The notes under the pieces: model-generated | Told to the model about the DNA's origin: nothing | Database searches by the model: none | Seen by the model: the letters and a program-made list of their open reading frames with translations, nothing else | Shown: piece after piece, positions 24,649 through 33,612 of the stretch | Layout: every line of letters starts with the position of its first letter | Position numbering within the stretch: the stretch's first letter is position 1 | Position numbers and translations under genes: made by a program | From: an uncultured Alphaproteobacteria bacterium | GTDB lineage: Bacteria; Pseudomonadota; Alphaproteobacteria; UBA7985; CAJQQZ01 | Assembly (NCBI GenBank): GCA_905480575.1 | Contig: CAJQQZ010000121.1 | Location: 1-42,325, forward strand | Direction: 5' to 3' | Length of the DNA: 42,325 nucleotides

Positions 24649-24945
24649 TCACTTTTTAGCCTTCGGAGTCGTGGCCCGAGTCGTTTTTGTTGGCTTTTTG
24701 GCTTTCATGGACTTTTCAAGCACTTCAATTCTGGCTTCGAGCCGCTCATTTTCTTCCCGCGCTTTGATCGCCATTGCTTTAACAGCATCAAACTCTTCGC
24801 GAGGCACGACGTCCAATTCAGATAGATAGCGATCCAGCCTTTGCTTGATCTGCTCCTCGACCTCACCTTTTACGCCAGAAACAGCTCCAAAGGCGCCATT
24901 AGCCACCTTAGCCAGATCGTCAAGTATACGGTTTGGAGTTTGCAT
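24649..24945 (-). CDS. ubiK: Ubiquinone biosynthesis accessory factor UbiK-like (BMFP)
   Basis: A 98-aa protein of the YqiC/BMFP family, in which UbiK promotes aerobic ubiquinone synthesis as an accessory to UbiJ and can bind membranes. An amphipathic N-terminal part is followed by a coiled coil (FDAVKAMAIKAREENERLEARIEVLEK) and a Lys/Thr/Ala-rich tail. I place the start at the ATG at 24945 because AAGGACA lies about 8 nt upstream. An open frame to 25017 would add 24 implausible residues. It is divergent from lgt. Confidence 0.85.
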   Translation of the reverse strand: MQTPNRILDDLAKVANGAFGAVSGVKGEVEEQIKQRLDRYLSELDVVPREEFDAVKAMAIKAREENERLEARIEVLEKSMKAKKPTKTTRATTPKAKK

Positions 24946-25099
24946 TTGATTGTCCTTGCTCGTGAACCTGTCTTCTACATAGGAAGACCGCTTTAGAAAA
25001 CAATCAAAAGAGAACATTTAAAGGAAAATTTGGAGTCGCTGTCTGCTTCCAGGAATGCTAGAGAAGGGTAATTCTTCTCTTAGCATCGAAACCTTGTTC

Positions 25100-25909
25100 A
25101 TGTTTGCTGTCCTACCCTACCCTAACATTGATCCAATTGCCTTTTCTTTCGGGCCGTTGGAAGTGCGTTGGTACTCTCTCGCTTATATCGTTGGCCTGAT
25201 CCTGGCCTGGCAAGTTTGTCGGTATTTGGCGAAGACTTACAGCAAGAAAATCACTGCTGAGCATTTCGACGACTTTGTCGCCTACTGCGCCTTAGGAATC
25301 ATTTTGGGAGGGCGCATGGGATATGTGCTCTTTTATAATTTCCAGGCCTACATTCAGAACCCCATAGAAATTCTCTATGTCTGGCAGGGCGGCATGTCAT
25401 TTCATGGCGGGCTGTTGGGCGTTGTGGTCGCTATTCTTTGGTTTGCACACAGCCGTTCAATCTCGCGCTATGAATTGGCCGACATGATCGTTGTTGTTGG
25501 CCCAATCGGTCTCTTGCTAGGGCGCATAGCTAATTTCGTGAATGGCGAATTGTTTGGACGTGTTACGGATTTCAAATGGGCTTTCATCTTCCCAACATCC
25601 GGAGATGGCCTGCCACGTCATGCTAGCCAGCTGTATGAAGCCGCACTGGAAGGTCTTTTTTTGGGTTTGGTTCTGTTCTTCCTCTATCGCGTCAAATCGA
25701 TCAGAGAGCGTTTCGGAACGATCACCGGCGTCTTTTTCTTAGGCTACGGTCTGTCACGTTTCATTGTTGAGTATGTCCGTGAACCCGATCAACACATCGG
25801 TTTCCTGTTCAACTTCATAACGATGGGGCAACTCCTGTCCCTGCCGCTCATCATCGCCGGTATTCTGTTCATCCTTCTTGCACCTAAGTTTAATGGCGCA
25901 GGAAACTAA
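25100..25909 (+). CDS. lgt: Prolipoprotein diacylglyceryl transferase
   Basis: An inner-membrane enzyme that attaches diacylglycerol from phosphatidylglycerol to the lipobox cysteine of prolipoproteins. It shows about seven membrane helices, the HGGLLGV motif and the signature GRIANFVNGELFGR with the essential Arg and Asn. I start at the ATG at 25100 (MFAVLPYPNIDP), which matches usual Lgt N-termini and gives 269 aa. An in-frame ATG at 25055 is an alternative with AGGA placed too close. The 3' end overlaps the methyltransferase start by 17 nt, the conserved alphaproteobacterial arrangement. Confidence 0.95.
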   Translation: MFAVLPYPNIDPIAFSFGPLEVRWYSLAYIVGLILAWQVCRYLAKTYSKKITAEHFDDFVAYCALGIILGGRMGYVLFYNFQAYIQNPIEILYVWQGGMSFHGGLLGVVVAILWFAHSRSISRYELADMIVVVGPIGLLLGRIANFVNGELFGRVTDFKWAFIFPTSGDGLPRHASQLYEAALEGLFLGLVLFFLYRVKSIRERFGTITGVFFLGYGLSRFIVEYVREPDQHIGFLFNFITMGQLLSLPLIIAGILFILLAPKFNGAGN

Positions 25910-27008
25910 GAACAAACTGACCCAACTGCTGTGCCAGCGGATTGACCAACAAGGTCCGCTCACTATTGCTGACTTCATGTACGAGGCGCTGCAGCACCCG
26001 AAATACGGCTATTACAACCGCCCCCATGTTCTGGGTCAAAAAGGGGACTTTGTTACAGCCCCTGAGATTTCTCAGATATTTGGCGAATTGATTGGGTTAT
26101 GGATGTTAGAACGCTGGCAGTCCATGGGCGAACCCCAGTCCTTTTCTCTGATTGAACTTGGGCCAGGTAGAGGAACACTGCTCTGCGATCTCCTCCGTGC
26201 AGCGCAACTCATGCCTGCCTTCCTAGAAGCAGCTGATGTCCATCTAGTGGAGAGCAGTGCTAATCTGCGTGAAGTGCAGAGAAAAAAGCTCGCCGATTTT
26301 TCACCAACATGGCACAACGACATCACAACTCTGCCGCAAAAGCCCTCTCTTATTGTCGCCAACGAATACTTCGATGCTTTGCCGATCCGCCAGTTCGCTA
26401 AACTGAAAGCGAACAAGTGGCGGGAGGTACTGGTCGGATCAAATGACACAAGCGAGTTGGGGTACATAATGAGTGAGGAAATTGATCCGTTGCAGATCGT
26501 GGCGCTCGGCGCTTCTTCCTCGTCTCTTGAGACCCACGATTTCGTGGAAGTGTCACCAGCGACAAGCGCCCAGGCGACTCTGTTAGCCGATCATTTGAAA
26601 TCAGCCGGAGGGTCAGCCCTGTTCATTGACTACGGTTATCAACAGGCTGAAGGATACAATTCGCTCCAGGCAGTGAAAGATCACCAAAAACACGATCCTC
26701 TCTATGAAGTCGGCACAGCAGACTTAACGGCTCATGTTGATTTTGAACAACTAACGCGATGCTTTAGTCAGAGAGGAATGAATACCTTCGGCCCCGTTGC
26801 ACAAGGCGCCTTCCTCTCGGCTCTTGGGCTTGAAGCACGTCTGAACAACCTCGTTCAAAACGCCAGCCCATCAGAGGAACGAGAGCTTAGGAGCGGGGCT
26901 GAAAGGTTGGTGGCATCCGAAAAAATGGGTGACCTGTTTAAGGTCCTGGCCGTATCTAGCAGTCCCCAAACACCGCCCGGCTTCCCTTACCCAAATCAGA
27001 ACAATTGA
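25893..27008 (+). CDS. COG1565 (MidA/NDUFAF7-type) SAM-dependent methyltransferase
   Basis: A 371-aa class I methyltransferase with the SAM-binding motif ELGPGRGTLLCDLL at about 80-93 and the family blocks YYNRPHVLGQKGDFVTAPEISQ, ANEYFDALPIRQF and FIDYGY. Mitochondrial NDUFAF7 methylates an arginine of complex I subunit NDUFS2 during assembly; the bacterial substrate is not settled. The start is taken at the ATG at 25893; a TTG at 25878 is also in frame. It lies between lgt and pgeF, overlapping lgt. Confidence 0.9.
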   Translation: MAQETKNKLTQLLCQRIDQQGPLTIADFMYEALQHPKYGYYNRPHVLGQKGDFVTAPEISQIFGELIGLWMLERWQSMGEPQSFSLIELGPGRGTLLCDLLRAAQLMPAFLEAADVHLVESSANLREVQRKKLADFSPTWHNDITTLPQKPSLIVANEYFDALPIRQFAKLKANKWREVLVGSNDTSELGYIMSEEIDPLQIVALGASSSSLETHDFVEVSPATSAQATLLADHLKSAGGSALFIDYGYQQAEGYNSLQAVKDHQKHDPLYEVGTADLTAHVDFEQLTRCFSQRGMNTFGPVAQGAFLSALGLEARLNNLVQNASPSEERELRSGAERLVASEKMGDLFKVLAVSSSPQTPPGFPYPNQNN

Positions 27009-27019
27009 GACCCCAGCAG

Positions 27020-27808
27020 ATGACGCTTGAAACCTTCCACGCCGCAAACCTCTCAAAACTTGAAAACTGCAGTCACGGTTTTTGGGGTCGCAAAGGGGGA
27101 CAGAGTACTGACAGTAAAGGTCGGCCTGATGATTTGAACATGGGATTTCTTCATGCCGAAGACCCCAATGAAGCAGAACGTAATCGTATCAAGGCGATGA
27201 AAGAGCTTGGGGGGCAATCTCCAATTCTTGTCACCCCAAAACAAGTGCATTCTTCAATCGTCTATGTTGTCGATCAAGCATGGAACAACCAGCAGGCTCC
27301 TGACGGGGATGCGGTAGTAACAAAGACTCCTGGTCTAGCCATGGGCATATTGACCGCCGATTGCGGCCCTATCCTGTTTTGCGACCCTATAAACCGGGTG
27401 GTTGGCGCAACCCATGCTGGCTGGCGCGGCGCAGAAGCAGGCATTGCCGAAGAAACAGTTCTCGCAATGGAAAGTATTGGCGCGAAAAGACAGTGTATCC
27501 ATGCCGCCCTGGGGCCCTGCATCGCTCAACCCTCTTATGAGGTTGGACCCGAATTCCCGACTTCATTCATCGAGAAAAATCCGACTTACAGCGACCTCTT
27601 TGTTCCGAGCTCCAAAGATGGGCATTGGATGTTTGACCTCAAAGGGTTCATTCACCGTCAACTCTCGTCTCTGAGTCTGGCTTCGATCGAGATTATGCCT
27701 CACGACACTTGCGCAGACGACAAGTCCTTTTTCTCGCATCGATACAACACACTGAACAAGCTTCCAGAATTCGGGCGTCAGCTATCGGCGATTTGTTTGC
27801 ATGAGTAA
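27020..27808 (+). CDS. pgeF: PgeF/YfiH family peptidoglycan editing factor (laccase domain)
   Basis: A 262-aa member of the multicopper-oxidase-like 'laccase domain' family. E. coli YfiH (PgeF) prevents misincorporation of non-canonical residues in peptidoglycan precursors, and homologues also show purine-nucleoside activity. Metal-binding motifs are clear: HAGWRGAEAGI, ALGPCIAQPSYEVG and LTADCGPI. I use the ATG at 27020; a TTG at 27005 overlapping the upstream stop (TTGA) is an alternative. The 3' end overlaps the GH3 gene by 8 nt. Confidence 0.92.
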   Translation: MTLETFHAANLSKLENCSHGFWGRKGGQSTDSKGRPDDLNMGFLHAEDPNEAERNRIKAMKELGGQSPILVTPKQVHSSIVYVVDQAWNNQQAPDGDAVVTKTPGLAMGILTADCGPILFCDPINRVVGATHAGWRGAEAGIAEETVLAMESIGAKRQCIHAALGPCIAQPSYEVGPEFPTSFIEKNPTYSDLFVPSSKDGHWMFDLKGFIHRQLSSLSLASIEIMPHDTCADDKSFFSHRYNTLNKLPEFGRQLSAICLHE

Positions 27809-28904
27809 GCTCACCTTCAAATTTGTACTCGTTCTTTCTCTACTCTTCCCCAGCATGGCTTCCGCTCAGTCGTTGCAGGAGAAGATCGGGCAAATGTTGA
27901 TGGTCTCTTTTGTTGGCACATCAACACAAGACCCAACCGTCACAAAACTGCTAAAAATGGCCAATCAAGGCTCTATCGGCGGCGTTATATTTTATGCATC
28001 CAACATCAAATCTCCGGTTCAGGTCAAAGAACTGACCAACGCGTTCCAAGCAACAAAAAGTCCCCTCCCCCTATTTCTGGCAGTGGATCAAGAAGGCGGC
28101 AAGGTTCAAAGGCTACGCGGGAAAAATGGATACAAATCTTATCCTTCGGCCAAGAGCATAGCCAAAAGGAAAGACTTCGAGGGCGCCTATCAAACCTATC
28201 GTGAGATGGCTTGCATGATCAAGTTTGCAGGGTTTAATCTGAATTTTGGTCCGGTTGCCGATCTTCACTCCGACAAAAGCGCTATCATCGGCAAGCTTGA
28301 TCGCGCTTACTCTTCTGATCCTTCAAAAGTGATCGCCTATGCCTCCAGCTTTGTTCACGCCCATCGGGATTGTGGCGTTGTCACATCACTTAAGCATTTC
28401 CCTGGCCACGGCAATGCGTTGAAGGACAGCCATAAGGGTTTTGTCGATGTGACTGACGTCTGGACTTACGAAGAACTCATGGTTTTTGAAGGGCTGATTT
28501 CTGCAAATTACGCCGACATGATTATGATGGCTCATACTTTCCATAAAGGCCTTGATCCGGATCACCCAGCCTCACTCTCATCAAAAGTCGTGGGGGAATT
28601 GTTGCGCAAGCGAAACCATTACGATGGTGTCGTGATTACCGACGACTTAGGCATGGGAGCCATCAAGGATCATTATTCGTTCTCCGAGAAAGTTCTAAAA
28701 GCCATCGAAGCAGGCAATGATATCCTGCTGTTGGGTCCGTCTGGAGATGAGAAATCCAACGCTGCCGAACTGGCGATGAAAGCCATTCTGGAGGCTCTCA
28801 ATTCAGGCCGCTTAAGCCAACGCCGTATCAATCAGTCTTTTCAACGCATAAAGAGATTGAAAGAAAACCGCCTTTCATCTTTAGTGCCTTCTTCAAAGCC
28901 TTAA
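27801..28904 (+). CDS. Secreted GH3 family beta-N-acetylhexosaminidase-like enzyme
   Basis: A 367-aa glycoside hydrolase family 3 protein with a signal peptide (KFVLVLSLLFPSMASAQS). The NagZ-type mobile loop with catalytic His/Asp is present (SLKHFPGHGNALKDSHKGF), as is the nucleophile region VVITDDLGMGAI and the substrate-binding AVDQEGGKVQRL. Cytoplasmic NagZ removes GlcNAc from muropeptides during recycling. The signal peptide suggests that this one acts in the periplasm on wall fragments or other GlcNAc glycans. It overlaps the end of pgeF. Confidence 0.88.
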   Translation: MSKLTFKFVLVLSLLFPSMASAQSLQEKIGQMLMVSFVGTSTQDPTVTKLLKMANQGSIGGVIFYASNIKSPVQVKELTNAFQATKSPLPLFLAVDQEGGKVQRLRGKNGYKSYPSAKSIAKRKDFEGAYQTYREMACMIKFAGFNLNFGPVADLHSDKSAIIGKLDRAYSSDPSKVIAYASSFVHAHRDCGVVTSLKHFPGHGNALKDSHKGFVDVTDVWTYEELMVFEGLISANYADMIMMAHTFHKGLDPDHPASLSSKVVGELLRKRNHYDGVVITDDLGMGAIKDHYSFSEKVLKAIEAGNDILLLGPSGDEKSNAAELAMKAILEALNSGRLSQRRINQSFQRIKRLKENRLSSLVPSSKP

Positions 28905-28937
28905 AATCAAGACAACAGGATTAATCAGGAGACCTAA

Positions 28938-30092
28938 GTGGCGTTACATTTCTCAGAAGCAGAATTTGACCAGCGGAAAAGTGCCGTCATCGCTGAATTG
29001 GAGCGCAAAGGCCTCGATGGCATTCTTCTCTTCCGTCAAGAATCACAATACTACCTGACGGGATACGATACCTTTGGTTACGTTTTCTTTCAGTGTGTCT
29101 ACCTCGGCACTGACGGTCGGACATTCCTACTGACCCGTTCAGCAGACCAACGCCAGGCGGCGATGACGTCGACAGTCAAAGACATCCGTATATGGCGAGA
29201 TGCCCCAGATTCGAAGCCTGCCGTAGATCTGCGTGAAATTCTTCGAGAGTATGGCTGCGAAGGCAAGAAGCTCGGGGCAGAATTCGAAGCATATGGCCTG
29301 ACACACCGCAACGGAAAACATCTGGAAAAGTCCTTGGACGGTTTCTGTGAATTAGTCGACAGTTCTTTCCTGGTTTCTAAGATTCGAGTCGTAAAAAGTG
29401 CGGCTGAGATTGCCTATGTGAAGGAAGCAGCCGCCTTGGCTGATGATGCTTGGGACAGCGCGAAAGCGCTCATTGGTTCGGGTGTCGACGAAGGTCACAT
29501 TCTGGCCGCTATGCAAGGCGCCATTTTTGAAGGAGGCGGTGATTATCCCGCCAACGACTTCATCATTGGATCAGGGGTCGAGGCTCTTATGTGTCGCTAT
29601 AAAACCGGCCGCAGAACTCTCAGCCAGCAAGATCAAATCACACTCGAATGGGCAGGCGTTTACAGACATTACCATGCTGCCATGATGCGAACGGCAGTTG
29701 TCGGCGAAGTTCTTCAAGCTCAAAAGGACATGCATGCCATTACGGTAGAAGCTCTAGAGGCGGCAGTTGCTGCTCTCAAACCTGGTGAGCCCGTGGGAAA
29801 TGCTTTCGATGCCCATGCGAAGGTCTTCGACAAAAACGGAATGAAAGAGCATAGGCTAAACGCTTGTGGCTATTCACTTGGGTCAACCTACGCCCCCAAT
29901 TGGATGGATTGGCCTATGCTGTATGAGGGCAACAAAACCCTGGCCGAACCTGGCATGGTTTTCTTCTGCCACATGATTCTTTTGAACAGTGACTTGAAAC
30001 TGGCAATGTGCCCAGGACATACTGTTTTAGTGACGGAAACTGGTGCCGAACCCTTGTCTCGCTCCTCTCTTGACCTGCTCATTGCTGATTGA
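28938..30092 (+). CDS. M24 (pita-bread) family protein lacking the metal ligands
   Basis: A 384-aa protein with the two-domain layout of Xaa-Pro peptidases, prolidase and creatinase: an N-terminal creatinase-like domain (LLFRQESQYYLTGYDTFGY) and a C-terminal pita-bread domain. Against the five metal ligands of aminopeptidase P (Asp, Asp, His, Glu, Glu) this protein has Glu237, Ala248, Tyr312, His345 and Gly360. Classical metallopeptidase activity is therefore unlikely. A metal-free, creatinase- or ectoine-hydrolase-like amidohydrolase role is plausible. The start is GTG with an excellent AGGAGAC ribosome binding site. It stands 33 bp after the GH3 gene. Confidence 0.87.
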   Translation: MALHFSEAEFDQRKSAVIAELERKGLDGILLFRQESQYYLTGYDTFGYVFFQCVYLGTDGRTFLLTRSADQRQAAMTSTVKDIRIWRDAPDSKPAVDLREILREYGCEGKKLGAEFEAYGLTHRNGKHLEKSLDGFCELVDSSFLVSKIRVVKSAAEIAYVKEAAALADDAWDSAKALIGSGVDEGHILAAMQGAIFEGGGDYPANDFIIGSGVEALMCRYKTGRRTLSQQDQITLEWAGVYRHYHAAMMRTAVVGEVLQAQKDMHAITVEALEAAVAALKPGEPVGNAFDAHAKVFDKNGMKEHRLNACGYSLGSTYAPNWMDWPMLYEGNKTLAEPGMVFFCHMILLNSDLKLAMCPGHTVLVTETGAEPLSRSSLDLLIAD

Positions 30093-30167
30093 GGAATCGA
30101 ATCGTTTACAGTTTAAAGACTCCTTGTTAGAAGGCCCGCATTCCAGGCCACGCAAAGAATCCAGCCC

Positions 30168-31103
30168 ATGAAGCTCCTGACCGGTAATGCCAACCGCCCG
30201 CTAGCAAAAGCGATCTCCAAGTCTCTCGGTTCTCCCTTAACACAGTGTACGGTTCGACGATTTGCCGACCAAGAGATCTTCGTTGAAGTCGAAGAGAACG
30301 TCCGCGGCCAAGATGTGTTCTTCATTCAGTCAACATCTTCGCCCGTCAATGATCATTTGATGGAGTTGTTAATCGCCATGGACGCGCTTCGCCGTGGCTC
30401 TGCAAACAGAATTACAGCTGTGATCCCGTACTTCGGCTATGCGCGCCAGGACCGAAAGTCTGCGCCTCGTTCACCGATTTCTGCAAAGTTGGTCGCTAAC
30501 CTCATTACGGAAGCTGGCGCAGACCGGGTTTTGACCTTGGACCTTCATGCTGGTCAGATTCAGGGTTTTTTCGACATCCCAACCGATAACCTTTTTGCGA
30601 CACCACTCTTCGAGAAGGCTTTGAACGACCACGGTATGGTCGACGACGACCTTATGATCGTCTCCCCCGACGTTGGCGGTGTTGTTCGTGCCAGAGCCAT
30701 CGCGAAACGTGTGAATGCCGACCTCGCAATTATCGACAAGCGCCGCGAACGAGCCAACCAATCTGAAGTCATGAACATCATTGGCGACATTAAGGGCAAA
30801 CGCTGTGTCCTTTATGATGATATGGTCGACACTGCCGGAACTCTTTGTAATGCTGCCGATGCCCTTATGGAAGGTGGTGCGAAATCTGTTAGTGCCTATG
30901 TGACACACGGTGTTCTTTCCAATCCAGCTGTCGAGCGGATTGAAGCTTCTCTTTTAGAGAAAGTAGTTGTCACCGATTCTATTGCTGCAACTAACGAAGT
31001 TGCCGCATCTAAGAAGATCAAACAAATCGCAATCGGCGAACTTTTCGGCAAAGCAATCAGCCGAATCGCTCACAACCAATCTGTGTCTTCTTTGTTTGAC
31101 TAA
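30168..31103 (+). CDS. prs: Ribose-phosphate pyrophosphokinase (PRPP synthetase)
   Basis: Makes phosphoribosyl pyrophosphate from ribose 5-phosphate and ATP for purine, pyrimidine, His, Trp and NAD synthesis. The 311-aa class I enzyme has [17 protein letters not shown], the catalytic-loop region with [32 protein letters not shown] and the PRPP-binding [14 protein letters not shown] 75-bp gap with no gene precedes it, and a strong terminator follows, so it may be its own transcription unit. Confidence 0.97.
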   Translation: MKLLTGNANRPLAKAISKSLGSPLTQCTVRRFADQEIFVEVEENVRGQDVFFIQSTSSPVNDHLMELLIAMDALRRGSANRITAVIPYFGYARQDRKSAPRSPISAKLVANLITEAGADRVLTLDLHAGQIQGFFDIPTDNLFATPLFEKALNDHGMVDDDLMIVSPDVGGVVRARAIAKRVNADLAIIDKRRERANQSEVMNIIGDIKGKRCVLYDDMVDTAGTLCNAADALMEGGAKSVSAYVTHGVLSNPAVERIEASLLEKVVVTDSIAATNEVAASKKIKQIAIGELFGKAISRIAHNQSVSSLFD

Positions 31104-31137
31104 GCCTTTGAATCTGTTTAAAAGCCGCGACATTCAG

Positions 31138-31165
31138 AAGGGCCTGCTTTAAGGCCCTTTTGTTT
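31138..31165 (+). terminator. Rho-independent terminator after prs
   Basis: A perfect 7-bp stem AAGGGCC (31138-31144) / GGCCCTT (31153-31159) with an 8-nt loop is followed by a T-rich run (TTTTGTTTGTTT). It lies 34 bp after the prs stop and 64 bp before rplY, separating prs from the rplY-pth-ychF genes. Confidence 0.85.
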
Positions 31166-31222
31166 GTTTATCACATCCCGTTGGGGCACCCCTGGAGGCC
31201 CTGACACATCTGGAGAAATTCA

Positions 31223-31864
31223 ATGTCCAACACTACTGTCATGATCGCAGAGCTGAAAGAGGGAGCCGGAAAGGGGGCCGCTCGTGACGTCCGCAATGCC
31301 GGCAGAACACCCGCAGTCATCTATGGTGACAAAAAAGACCCTATCATGGTTTCCGTGGATCCAATCCACCTTTGGAAACTGTTGAACCAGCCTGGTTTCT
31401 ACTCCACAGTTTTCGAAGTTGAAGTCGAGGGTAAGAAACATAAAGTTCTGCCTCGCGCGGTACAGTTCCACAAAGTCACCGACGTCCCACAGCACGTTGA
31501 CTTCATGCGCGTATCTGGTTCATCACGCTTGACGGTTTCCGTTCCAGTGAGCTTCCTCAACGAGGAAGATTCTCCTGGTCTTAAGCGCGGCGCTGTCTTG
31601 AACATCGTTCGTCACGATGTTGAAATTACGTGTCCTGCGAACGCGATTCCTGCAAGCTTTGAAATTGATCTGACTGGTTTGGACGTTAACGATTCAATCC
31701 ACTTCAGCATGATCGCAATGCCAAAGGGTGCGGAAGCAACTATTACTGATCGTGACTTCACAATTGCAACAATTTCTGCTCCTTCATCACTTCGCAGTAA
31801 AGCTGAGACGGATGAAGCAGAAGAAGGCGCTGAAGGCGAAGACTCAGAGGCAAGCGAAGGTTAA
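31223..31864 (+). CDS. rplY: 50S ribosomal protein L25 / general stress protein Ctc
   Basis: Binds 5S rRNA in the large ribosomal subunit. The 213-aa protein is the long CTC/TL5 form: an N-terminal L25 domain (LKEGAGKGAARDVRNAGRTPAVIYG), a C-terminal TL5 beta domain, and a very acidic Glu/Ala-rich tail. A GGAG ribosome binding site lies upstream. pth follows after 6 bp, a common arrangement. Confidence 0.96.
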   Translation: MSNTTVMIAELKEGAGKGAARDVRNAGRTPAVIYGDKKDPIMVSVDPIHLWKLLNQPGFYSTVFEVEVEGKKHKVLPRAVQFHKVTDVPQHVDFMRVSGSSRLTVSVPVSFLNEEDSPGLKRGAVLNIVRHDVEITCPANAIPASFEIDLTGLDVNDSIHFSMIAMPKGAEATITDRDFTIATISAPSSLRSKAETDEAEEGAEGEDSEASEG

Positions 31865-31870
31865 TCACCT

Positions 31871-32464
31871 ATGCTCTTACTTGTTGGTCTGGGAAATCCA
31901 GGCGCCAAGTACGCAAACAACCGACACAACATCGGTTTCATGGCGGTGGACGAGATCGTTCGCCGCCATGTCTCTTTTGGGGACTGGAAAACCAAATTCC
32001 AGGGGTTGATTTCAGAAGGTAAGATTGGTGGCGAGAAGGCCATTGCGCTGAAGCCTCAAACTTTCATGAATAATTCTGGCAAGTCAGTCAGTGAAGCCAT
32101 TCGCTTTTACAAAATTCCACCCGATCAGGTTTTTGTCTTTTATGACGAACTCGATTTGGTGGCCGGTAAAGTCAAGGTCAAGCGAGGTGGCGGTAACGCT
32201 GGGCATAATGGCCTTAGCTCAATTGACGCCTTTTGCCCAAAAGATTATTGGAAAATCAGATTAGGTATTGGTCATCCCGGTGAAAAGAGCCGCGTCATGG
32301 GCCATGTTTTGGGTGACTTTAAGAAAGCCGACCAAGACTGGCTGTCTGTGCTCTTACCAGAAACAGCCACTAATCTAGACTACATTATTAACGGTGATGC
32401 TAACGGTTTCACCTCTCGGGTTATGCAGGCCTTTGTGCCACCCAAGCCCGACAAAAAGGACTAG
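31871..32464 (+). CDS. pth: Peptidyl-tRNA hydrolase
   Basis: Cleaves peptidyl-tRNA that drops off ribosomes, releasing tRNA for reuse. The 197-aa enzyme has the N-terminal [21 protein letters not shown] with catalytic His19 (His20 in E. coli), [10 protein letters not shown], the FYDELDL segment with the conserved Asp and GGNAGHNGL. It lies between rplY and ychF with 5-6 bp spacings, forming an operon. Confidence 0.96.
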   Translation: MLLLVGLGNPGAKYANNRHNIGFMAVDEIVRRHVSFGDWKTKFQGLISEGKIGGEKAIALKPQTFMNNSGKSVSEAIRFYKIPPDQVFVFYDELDLVAGKVKVKRGGGNAGHNGLSSIDAFCPKDYWKIRLGIGHPGEKSRVMGHVLGDFKKADQDWLSVLLPETATNLDYIINGDANGFTSRVMQAFVPPKPDKKD

Positions 32465-32469
32465 AACTC

Positions 32470-33567
32470 ATGGGTTTTAATTGTGGTATTGTTGGCCTTC
32501 CTAATGTTGGAAAGTCCACTCTCTTTAACGCGCTCACGTCGACAGCTGCTGCTGAAGCCGCAAACTACCCATTTTGCACGATCGAGCCTAACGTTGGCCG
32601 GGTTTCGGTTCCTGACCCTCGCTTGGAAGCCATTACAAAAATTGCTAATCCGCAAAAAACCATCCCCACTCAGTTAGAGTTTGTCGATATCGCTGGCCTC
32701 GTCAGAGGAGCCTCGAAAGGTGAAGGATTGGGCAACCAGTTCCTCGGCAACATTCGCGCGACAGACGCTATCCTACATGTCCTGCGTTGTTTCGAGGGCG
32801 AAGTCACTCACGTCGACGGTTCTGTCGATCCCGTGCGTGATGCGGAGACCGTCAACACTGAATTGTTGTTAGCTGATCTTGACTCCGTAGAGAAACGATT
32901 GGTGTCTTTGGGCAAAAAAGCCAAGAGCAACGATAAAGAAGCCAAAGAACTGATGTCTATGTTAGAGCCAGTTGTAGAGGCCCTGAGGGAGGGTAAGCCC
33001 GCTCGTTCTGTGGAAATCAGCAAGGACCAGCAAACGTTGTTTGAACAACAACAATTTTTAACCGCTAAACCCACTCTTTACGTTTGTAATGTTAGTGAAG
33101 ACGAGGCCGGAACAGGCAACGACTTCACAAAAGCCGTTGAAGCAATGGCCGCGGCCGAGGGTTCCGAAACAATTATCATTTCTGCTGAGATAGAGGCCGA
33201 AATTGCATCCCTAGAAGGTGACGAAGAAAAAGCTGAATACCTGGAATCACTGGGTTTGGAAGAGGCTGGACTGGCTCGTTTGATCAGATCAGGCTACGGA
33301 TTGCTTGATCTCATCACTTTCTTCACTGCTGGTGAAAAGGAAGTTCGCGCCTGGACCGTATTCAAGGGTGCTAAGGCTCCACAAGCTGCTGGCGCTATCC
33401 ATAGTGATTTCGAACGCGGCTTTATCCGTGCGGAAACCATTGCCTATGACGACTATATCAGTTTGGGTGGCGAATCAGCAGCGAAAGAAGCCGGTAAAAT
33501 GCGTGCCGAGGGAAAAGAATACCTCGTAGTAGATGGCGACATCTTCCATTTCCGTTTTAACGTCTAA
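32470..33567 (+). CDS. ychF: Redox-responsive ATPase YchF (OLA1-type)
   Basis: A 365-aa Obg-family P-loop protein that hydrolyses ATP in preference to GTP and associates with ribosomes and oxidative stress control. It shows [14 protein letters not shown] (G1), the switch region with [20 protein letters not shown], the altered G4 motif (NVSE) that explains ATP preference, and a C-terminal TGS domain ([23 protein letters not shown] is typical). It is the end of the rplY-pth-ychF operon and converges on the aguB pseudogene. Confidence 0.96.
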   Translation: MGFNCGIVGLPNVGKSTLFNALTSTAAAEAANYPFCTIEPNVGRVSVPDPRLEAITKIANPQKTIPTQLEFVDIAGLVRGASKGEGLGNQFLGNIRATDAILHVLRCFEGEVTHVDGSVDPVRDAETVNTELLLADLDSVEKRLVSLGKKAKSNDKEAKELMSMLEPVVEALREGKPARSVEISKDQQTLFEQQQFLTAKPTLYVCNVSEDEAGTGNDFTKAVEAMAAAEGSETIIISAEIEAEIASLEGDEEKAEYLESLGLEEAGLARLIRSGYGLLDLITFFTAGEKEVRAWTVFKGAKAPQAAGAIHSDFERGFIRAETIAYDDYISLGGESAAKEAGKMRAEGKEYLVVDGDIFHFRFNV

Positions 33568-33612
33568 TCCGGGCATTCGCCGGCAGCGATTTGAAGAATT
33601 ACTGGTCACGGA

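Noticed and set aside
31183-31192. GGGGCACCCC in the rplY leader as a ribosomal-protein attenuator
   Set aside because: A two-base loop cannot form the full stem, and no alternative pairing with the Shine-Dalgarno was evident.
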